A stretch of 64,000 nucleotides of DNA from positions 38,718 through 102,717 of the forward strand of contig JBAZHE010000002.1 of assembly GCA_041652555.1 (NCBI GenBank), read 5' to 3'. Positions 58,434 to 64,000 of this stretch are shown here, one piece after another (position 1 is the first letter of the stretch; the number at the start of each line of letters is the position of its first letter). The notes under the pieces were generated by a model. The model was not told the DNA's origin. It made no database searches and saw only the letters and a program-made list of their open reading frames with translations. The position numbers and the translations under genes are program-made. The stretch comes from JBAZHE01 sp041652555. Lineage in GTDB: Bacteria > Patescibacteriota > Patescibacteriia > Patescibacteriales > WJLG01.

Positions 58434-60473
58434 ATGGTAAAAAAAGATTTGGAAAAAGAGAAAAAAGCCTCGCATTATGATGCCAGCTCCATTACTGTTT
58501 TGGAGGGCTTGGATCCGGTGAGAAAACGTCCTGGTATGTATATCGGTTCAACCTCTAGTGCTGGTCTTCATCATTTGATTTGGGAAATTGTGGATAACTC
58601 CATTGATGAAGCTATGGCTGGCTTTGCCACAACCATAAAGGTTTCACTATTGCCCGATGGAATGGTGGAGGTGGTTGATGACGGTCGCGGCATCCCGGTA
58701 GAGAAGCATCAGAAAACCGGAGTTTCCACTTTGGAAACAGTTCTAACTGTTTTGCATGCTGGCGGAAAATTCGGCAGTAACGGCTACAAAGTTTCCAGTG
58801 GTTTGCATGGTGTTGGCGCTTCCGTAGTCAACGCGTTATCTTCTTATTTAAGAGCCGATGTGCGGCTTGACGGGAAAATTTGGACGCAAGAATTTAGCGC
58901 CGGCAAACCAAAAGCACCGATAAAAGTTACCGGGAAAGCTAATAATAGTGGAACAACAATTACTTTTAAGCCGGACGCGACTATTTTTACGGAATTGGAA
59001 TTTGATTGGGCTAAAATACTTACTCGCTTGCGTCAGCAAACATATTTAACTAAGGGTATAACTATGGAGGTTGTTGATCAGCGCGAAAAAGGCCAAGAAA
59101 AACATTATAAATTTCATTTTGAGGGTGGAATTCGTTCTTACGTAAAGGCACTTAATCGCAATAATAATGTTAAGCATGAAAATATTTTTTATATTGATAA
59201 GGATGTTGAGAATTGCAAGGTAGAGGTGGCTTTTCAATATAATGACGATTACAATGAACAGCTTTTACCATTCGCTAATAATGTTAATAACCCTGAAGGC
59301 GGAACGCATGTAGTTGGCTTTAAGACCGCTTTAACCAGAACCCTAAATAGCTATGCGCGCAATCATAATATTTTGAAAGAAAAGGATGAAAACTTAACTG
59401 GTGATGATGTGCGCGAGGGCTTAACGGCGATTGTGAGCGTTAAATTGCCGGATCCGCAATTTGAAGGACAGACTAAAGGAAAATTAGGCAACGTTGAAAT
59501 AAAAACTTGTGTGGAGCAGGTTTTTGGCACAGCCTTATCTGACTTTTTAGAAGAACACCCGCGCGATGCGGAAGCGATTGTCGGCAAATGTGTTTTGACG
59601 GCTATGGCGCGCTTGGCGGCGCGTACAGCACGCGCGTCAATTCTAAGAAAAGGCGCTTTAGAGGGAATGACATTACCTGGAAAACTAGCTGACTGTTCTT
59701 CGCGCGAAGCCAAGGATTGCGAATTATATATCGTGGAGGGTGATTCAGCTGGCGGTTCGGCCAAGCAAGGACGTGATCGGAAATTTCAGGCCATTCTCCC
59801 TTTGCGCGGTAAAATTCTCAACGTAGAGCGGGCGCGCTTGGATAAAATGCTCGCCAATAATGAAATTAAAAATTTAGTTATTGCCTTGGGCGCTAATATT
59901 GACGAACAGTTTAATTTGGAAAAATTGCGCTATCATCGGGTTATTATTATGACTGATGCTGACGTTGACGGCGCGCACATTAGAACTTTGCTTTTAACTT
60001 TGTTTTATCGCCATTTTTCTCCTTTGGTTTTAGGCGGTTATTTGTATATCGCCCAGCCACCACTTTATCAGCTTAAGAAAGGTAGTGATATTTGTTATGC
60101 TTATAGTGACGAAGAAAAAGTAAAAATCGTTAAAGAGTTTGGCGGCACTGTTGAAGAAGCCGAAGGCATTGAGGAGAATATTAAAGAAACAGATGAAAAA
60201 ACCGATGCCGAAGTTGCCGATGAAGAGATTAAAGATAAGGCTAAAAAATCAACCAATATTCGTATTCAACGCTACAAAGGTCTTGGTGAAATGAACCCTG
60301 AACAGCTCTGGGAGACAACTATGGATCCAGCTAGAAGAATATTAAAACAAGTGACCGTGGAAGAAGCGGCCATGGCTGATGAAATTTTTGATATGTTAAT
60401 GGGTGACGATGTCGCCCCGCGCAAACATTTCATCCAAACGCACGCTAAAAAAGTTAAGAATTTAGATATTTAA
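58434..60473 (+). CDS. gyrB: DNA gyrase subunit B
   Basis: 679 residues. The GHKL ATPase has EIVDNSIDEAMAGFA, VVDDGRGIPVEKH and GLHGVGASVVNALS. The Toprim domain has EGDSAGGSAKQGRDRKFQAI LPLRGKILNVERAR and TDADVDGAHIRTLLLTL, and the C-terminus has RYKGLGEMNPEQLWETTMDP. It introduces negative supercoils with GyrA. An acidic insert (IEENIKETDEKTDAEVADEE) before RYKGLGEMN is uncommon. ParE is less likely. Confidence 0.95.
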   Translation: MVKKDLEKEKKASHYDASSITVLEGLDPVRKRPGMYIGSTSSAGLHHLIWEIVDNSIDEAMAGFATTIKVSLLPDGMVEVVDDGRGIPVEKHQKTGVSTLETVLTVLHAGGKFGSNGYKVSSGLHGVGASVVNALSSYLRADVRLDGKIWTQEFSAGKPKAPIKVTGKANNSGTTITFKPDATIFTELEFDWAKILTRLRQQTYLTKGITMEVVDQREKGQEKHYKFHFEGGIRSYVKALNRNNNVKHENIFYIDKDVENCKVEVAFQYNDDYNEQLLPFANNVNNPEGGTHVVGFKTALTRTLNSYARNHNILKEKDENLTGDDVREGLTAIVSVKLPDPQFEGQTKGKLGNVEIKTCVEQVFGTALSDFLEEHPRDAEAIVGKCVLTAMARLAARTARASILRKGALEGMTLPGKLADCSSREAKDCELYIVEGDSAGGSAKQGRDRKFQAILPLRGKILNVERARLDKMLANNEIKNLVIALGANIDEQFNLEKLRYHRVIIMTDADVDGAHIRTLLLTLFYRHFSPLVLGGYLYIAQPPLYQLKKGSDICYAYSDEEKVKIVKEFGGTVEEAEGIEENIKETDEKTDAEVADEEIKDKAKKSTNIRIQRYKGLGEMNPEQLWETTMDPARRILKQVTVEEAAMADEIFDMLMGDDVAPRKHFIQTHAKKVKNLDI

Positions 60474-60483
60474 AAAAATATTT

Positions 60484-60918
60484 ATGCAATATTTAATTTT
60501 GCCGTTAGTTGCCGGGTTAGTTGCTCAAGTTTCTAAATTTTTTATTAAGTCTAATCATGAAAAAGTTAGTCTGAAAAATATCGTTTCTTATTCTGGTATG
60601 CCTTCGGGGCATAGCGCCCTGGTTGTTTCTTTGGCAACTATAATCGCTTTAAAAGACGGTTGGCAGTCCCCTCTTTTCGCTGTAAGTTTTATTTTGGCGA
60701 TTGTTGTGATTAGAGACGCGGTTGGTTTGCGTCGTTACCTTGGCCAACATGGGAAAATTTTGAATGCCTTAGTTAAAGATTTAAAAGAAGAAGATGACGC
60801 GCCCCTGGATAGAAAATATCCGCATCTATTGGAAAAAATCGGTCATACGCCAGCGCAAGCTTTAATCGGCGGATTAATTGGATTATTAGTGAGTTTAGTT
60901 GGGTTTTGGATTATGTAA
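60484..60918 (+). CDS. Divergent PAP2 family (DUF212) membrane protein
   Basis: 144 residues. YSGMPSGHSALVVSLATIIA carries the P-S-G-H-S phosphatase-like motif, followed by VVIRDAVGLRRYLGQHGKIL N and LEKIGHTPAQALIGGLIGLL. These define the divergent PAP2 / acid phosphatase-related family (YuiD-like), with three to four membrane segments. It lies 10 bases behind gyrB. Substrate unknown, possibly a lipid phosphate. Confidence 0.85.
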   Translation: MQYLILPLVAGLVAQVSKFFIKSNHEKVSLKNIVSYSGMPSGHSALVVSLATIIALKDGWQSPLFAVSFILAIVVIRDAVGLRRYLGQHGKILNALVKDLKEEDDAPLDRKYPHLLEKIGHTPAQALIGGLIGLLVSLVGFWIM

Positions 60919-60930
60919 AAATTTGGCAAT

Positions 60931-60968
60931 AAAACAAAAACGCTTCTATAGAAGCGTTTTTGTTTTAT
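60931..60968. terminator. Strong bidirectional terminator
   Basis: AAAACAAAAACGCTTC pairs with GAAGCGTTTTTGTTTT around TATA. Confidence 0.92.
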
Positions 60969-60981
60969 AAAAAAGTTTTTT

Positions 60982-61088
60982 GGGGGTGCCATAGTTTCGG
61001 TACTCCGAACTGTGGCACCCAATTTGCAAATTTTTTCTATTGCATCCGGGTTCCACAGCCCCGGGCATACGGGGACTATGGAACCCCC
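60982..61088 (+). repeat. Dispersed palindromic element, family B copy 2
   Basis: 107 bp. GGGGGTGCCATAGTTTCGGT...ACTGTGGCACCC, a middle with TTTGCAAATT, then GGGTTCCACAGCCCCGGGCA...GGGACTATGGAACCCCC. It has the same order of parts as copy 1 read on the minus strand. It lies between the gyrB unit and the converging GpmI-like gene. Confidence 0.85.
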
Positions 61089-61104
61089 ATTAGAGTCTGT
61101 TTTT

Positions 61105-61956
61105 TTATATAAATGATTTGCTTTTTATTTCTTTGCTTTCGGGTAAGCCGAAGATTTTTAAAATTGTCGGAGTGATGTTGGAAATATCACCGGCCGGCTG
61201 AACTAAAGCCAAATTTCCGTCCGGCGCTTCGGGAAAATTAATTGTTTGGCCTTCGTATTTTTCTCCAACCAAAATAAACGGTACCGGATTAGCGGTATTT
61301 TTTTTATTGACAATTTCAGTTTGCGGATTAATCATTGCTTCCGCTTTTCCAGCGGCAGCGGTGATAATCGCCAGTCCGCCACGGCGCAAGATAGCTTTTA
61401 TTATTTTTTTTAGGCATTCATCGATCTTTTCCGCTGTTGTTATGGCCGTTTTGATGTCACCACTGGTGACAGCTAATTCCAAATCGGAAAAAGCCGCAGT
61501 GATAAATTTATGCTCACCTTTTTTTATCGTTTTAATTAAAGCTTCTGTTATAAGGGGAGTTGTTCGATTAAATTTATCTTTTTTTACAACTAGAATATCG
61601 TTGTTGGCGATTTTTTTTCGGCCAGTGAAGAAAAAATTCATTTCCGGATATTTTTCTTGATCGGAAATTAGTAAAGTCTTGATTTTTTCTTTTTCCAGTC
61701 TCTCTATTAAGCTGGGTGTTTTTTTTTGCGCCAAATCGCCGGTGCCGATAACAAAATAATTATCGCTTTTAGAAACTATTTTGTTATTATTAAGGGAAGT
61801 TAAAAGAGCCGCGGCCGGATATTTTGAAACCAGCTCTTGGTAATTTTTGGTTTTTATTAGAGAGAAGATGTTTCCCACGTTATCGGGCGCTATTCCCCAG
61901 CCGTCAATAATTAGCAAGACTAAGAAGAGCGCTTTTTGTTCTTTTTCTTTGAGCAT
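61105..61956 (-). CDS. Degenerate GpmI-like pseudoenzyme
   Basis: 283 residues, lying 1 base behind gpmI. It starts FLVLLIIDGWGIAPDNVGN like GpmI, and its end KNTANPVPFILVGEKYEGQT matches the gpmI end EHSANPVPFILVNKKLKNT. The Ser-bearing GNSEAGHMNIG is replaced by DNYFVIGTGD, ADHGNIEGM by AAAGKAEAM, and SDMVAHTG by SDLELAVTSG. The mutase insertion domain is missing. So it keeps the alkaline-phosphatase fold and the first Asp, but cannot be an active mutase. A regulatory or partner role is possible. Confidence 0.75.
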   Translation of the reverse strand: MLKEKEQKALFLVLLIIDGWGIAPDNVGNIFSLIKTKNYQELVSKYPAAALLTSLNNNKIVSKSDNYFVIGTGDLAQKKTPSLIERLEKEKIKTLLISDQEKYPEMNFFFTGRKKIANNDILVVKKDKFNRTTPLITEALIKTIKKGEHKFITAAFSDLELAVTSGDIKTAITTAEKIDECLKKIIKAILRRGGLAIITAAAGKAEAMINPQTEIVNKKNTANPVPFILVGEKYEGQTINFPEAPDGNLALVQPAGDISNITPTILKIFGLPESKEIKSKSFI

Positions 61957-61957
61957 A

Positions 61958-63517
61958 TTAAATTAAACTTTCTGCCGATATTTCACCGGGCTTTTTTAGA
62001 TTTAAAAGCTTTAAAATTGTCGGGGCGATATTGCAAAGAGAACCGTCACGGCGCAATTTGGTATTTTTTAATTTTTTGTTAACCAAAATAAACGGCACTG
62101 GGTTGGCTGAGTGTTCTGTATCAATTTCTCCAGTTTCAAGATTTATCATCCCTTCAATATTTCCATGATCGGCAGTTATAATTATTGTTCCTTCTTTTTT
62201 TAGATATGCTTCAGTTATTTTTTTAACGCATTTGTTTAGAGCCTCACAGCACTTTATTCCCGCCTGGAGATTGCCGGTATGCGCTACCATATCGGAAGCG
62301 GCGAAATTTAAAACTGTAAATTCGTATCGGTCATTTTTTAAATTGTCTACAATTTTTTGCGTTAATTCAAAAGATTTCATAGCCGGCGTTTTATCATAGG
62401 AATCAACATCGGGGGAGGGAATGGAAAAATGATCTTCGCCGTTTATTTTCCCCGGATAACCGCCATTAAAAAAATAGGACACATGGGCAAATTTTTCGGA
62501 TTCCGCTATATAAAGTTGAGTTAATCCGCTCAAGACTATTGGTAAAGTGTTTAATAAATCAACCGATGGATAAGCGGATAGGATGCTATCCAAATCAGGG
62601 CCAAAATCAGTCATTGTGACAAAACAAATATTTTTTAAGATTTTTTTTCTAGTCGGAGCGGTAATATTTTTTTTGTTAAAGTCTTTCTGTACAAAAACTT
62701 TAGTCATCTGTCGAGCGCGATCGGAGCGCAAATTAAAAAATATAACCGAATCGTTGTCATCTATAATCCCTTTTTTGTCTATAATGTAAGGTTTGATGAA
62801 TTCATCGGTTTCGTTGCGGTTATAGCTCTCGATTATCGCTTCCGAAGCGTCATTCGCTTTCAGTCCGCGACCCAAAACCATAGCATTATAGGCTAAAAAT
62901 GTCCGGCTCCACTCCTTTTTTCTGTCCATAGCATAGAATCGCCCCATAATAGTCGCTATTTTGATGTTGTTTCTAGTCTTTTTTTTCAATTCCCCCACCA
63001 AGTGTAAGGCTTCGTGCTGGGGAGAGTCGCGGCCGTCGGTAAAAAGATGTAGGTAGATATCTTTCACTTCATTTTCTCTGGCTAATTTTATCAAAGATAC
63101 TAGGTGGCACATATCACTGTGCGGGCTCATGCCGTTGGAAAGCATGCCCATTAGATGTAGTTTGCTATGATTTTTTTTAGCGTGAGAAATCGCTTCTTTA
63201 AAAGCTGCATTCTTAAAGAAAGTTCCATCTTTAATGTTACGGTTTATTTTTATTATGTCTTGTTCAACAATTCTTCCAGCGCCGATATTCATATGTCCGG
63301 CCTCGCTATTGCCGACTTGTTTATTCGGCAAGCCGACATATTTCCCATGGGCATTAAGCTTGGTTTTGGGAAAATTTTTTATTAAGTAGTCAAGATAAGG
63401 AATTTTTGCCAGTGCAATAGCGTTTCCGCGGTTTGGCTTCGCTAAACCCCAACCGTCCAGAATTATTAAAATTAAGGGCAGGTGATTTTTTTTAAGAACT
63501 TTTTTTATTTTGGTCAT
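61958..63517 (-). CDS. gpmI: 2,3-bisphosphoglycerate-independent phosphoglycerate mutase
   Basis: 519 residues. IILDGWGLAKPNRGNAIALA (Asp21), the nucleophile Ser71 in VGNSEAGHMNIGAGR, HLFTDGRDSPQHEAL, MGRFYAMDR, SDRARQMTKVFV, FAHVSYFFNGG, SDMVAHTGN and TADHGNIE are all present. It converts 3- to 2-phosphoglycerate with two Mn ions. Just downstream of eno, the next glycolytic step. Confidence 0.96.
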   Translation of the reverse strand: MTKIKKVLKKNHLPLILIILDGWGLAKPNRGNAIALAKIPYLDYLIKNFPKTKLNAHGKYVGLPNKQVGNSEAGHMNIGAGRIVEQDIIKINRNIKDGTFFKNAAFKEAISHAKKNHSKLHLMGMLSNGMSPHSDMCHLVSLIKLARENEVKDIYLHLFTDGRDSPQHEALHLVGELKKKTRNNIKIATIMGRFYAMDRKKEWSRTFLAYNAMVLGRGLKANDASEAIIESYNRNETDEFIKPYIIDKKGIIDDNDSVIFFNLRSDRARQMTKVFVQKDFNKKNITAPTRKKILKNICFVTMTDFGPDLDSILSAYPSVDLLNTLPIVLSGLTQLYIAESEKFAHVSYFFNGGYPGKINGEDHFSIPSPDVDSYDKTPAMKSFELTQKIVDNLKNDRYEFTVLNFAASDMVAHTGNLQAGIKCCEALNKCVKKITEAYLKKEGTIIITADHGNIEGMINLETGEIDTEHSANPVPFILVNKKLKNTKLRRDGSLCNIAPTILKLLNLKKPGEISAESLI

Positions 63518-63523
63518 ATTTTT

Positions 63524-64000
63524 TTATTTTAACCCTAATTCTCTTTCTATTTCCATTAAGCGATTGTATTTCGCCAGCCTCTCGCCACGCGACAACGATC
63601 CGGTCTTGATAAAATCAGCTCCGGCCGCGACCGCCAAATCAGCGATAAAATCATCATTAGTTTCGCCGGAACGGTGGGAAATAATTATTTTATAATTATG
63701 TTTCTGTGCCAATTTAAGGCATTCAGCAGTTTCCGATAATGTCCCGATCTGATTCGGTTTGATAATTATGGAATTGGCGATTTTGTTTTTTAAGCCCAGG
63801 CGCAGACGCGTTATGTTGGTGGTAAATAAATCGTCGCCGACAATCATCATTTTATCCCCTAATTCTTTGGTTAATTTTTGCCAATCATCCCATTGATTTT
63901 CCGCCAGGCCGTCCTCTAAATAAATAATGGGAAAATTTCTTAGCCATTCGCCGTAAAGTCCGATTAAAGTATCGGCCGCAAAATAGTTACTATCCAGTTT
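63524..64000 (-). CDS. eno: Enolase, C-terminal part (window edge)
   Basis: The frame is open to the window end, giving 158 residues of the C-terminal barrel. LEDGLAENQWDDWQKLTKEL, VGDDLFTTN (metal Asp), IIIKPNQIGTLSET (catalytic Lys), IISHRSGETNDDFIADLAVA and KTGSLSRGERLAKYNRLMEI are diagnostic. It makes phosphoenolpyruvate. The gpmI ATG follows 6 bases after its stop. Confidence 0.96.
   Translation of the reverse strand, partial: KLDSNYFAADTLIGLYGEWLRNFPIIYLEDGLAENQWDDWQKLTKELGDKMMIVGDDLFTTNITRLRLGLKNKIANSIIIKPNQIGTLSETAECLKLAQKHNYKIIISHRSGETNDDFIADLAVAAGADFIKTGSLSRGERLAKYNRLMEIERELGLK

Overview
The window looks like a chromosomal piece of a Patescibacteria (CPR) bacterium, probably of the Parcubacteria side. 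This is inferred from several features seen together: an AT-rich genome with short intergenic gaps, few Shine-Dalgarno sites, and TGA used as a stop. The dcw and translation genes are scattered and compact. Ribosomal proteins L1, L25 and L27 carry K/E-rich tails. TsaB-like and MurF proteins are short, and large surface proteins with VCBS/FG-GAP or TIG-like domains are present. No rRNA, CRISPR array or insertion sequence was found.

Layout. 2-6425: envelope polysaccharide genes (O-antigen ligase, three GT4 glycosyltransferases, one surface protein). 6573-8627: a compositionally odd repeat-bearing lipoprotein. 8735-14491: tsaB-like gene, then mraZ-rsmH-ftsL-ftsI-murF behind a consensus promoter with MraZ-type repeats. 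14561-16242: sugar nucleotidyltransferase and GT2. 16354-19096: rplU, and divergently dnaB-ybaB-recR. 19328-19504: tRNA-Lys and tRNA-Thr. 19654-23637: secreted glycoside-hydrolase-like protein and a frameshifted membrane-anchored protein. 23643-27046: a deoxynucleotide operon (dCMP deaminase, dCTP deaminase, a double-length ThyX, a P-loop kinase). 27237-29328: secE-nusG-rplK-rplA. 29523-40589: mostly plus-strand genes (rsmI, metG, tsaC, ctpA, pyrG, M23 peptidase). 40592-51990: minus-strand genes (xer, ftsQ, serS, lysS, greA, a second polysaccharide cluster). 52109-54403: rpmE, prfA, prmC. 54400-58233: DUF3048, L25, RodA and an unknown. 58434-60918: gyrB and a PAP2-like gene. 61105-64000: a dead GpmI paralogue, gpmI and eno.

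Main points of interest. (1) A 28-bp dif-like site lies 63 bp upstream of the only Xer recombinase gene, where plus- and minus-strand gene blocks converge, as expected at a replication terminus. (2) Two families of dispersed palindromic elements occur between genes. Each also has one copy lying in frame inside a protein gene: family A in dcd and family B in a GT4. This recalls the Rickettsia palindromic elements. (3) A GpmI-like pseudoenzyme sits directly behind the real gpmI and has lost its catalytic serine and most metal ligands. (4) ThyX is an internal duplication and sits beside a candidate dNMP kinase. (5) Many promoters place the start codon at or next to +1, suggesting leaderless mRNAs, while several tiny membrane-protein ORFs and the odd lipoprotein have strong Shine-Dalgarno sequences. 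(6) Terminator-like hairpins sit close to +1 in the leaders of rplU, rpmA and secE.

Limits: all family calls come from reading translated sequence. No database search, alignment or fold prediction was run.
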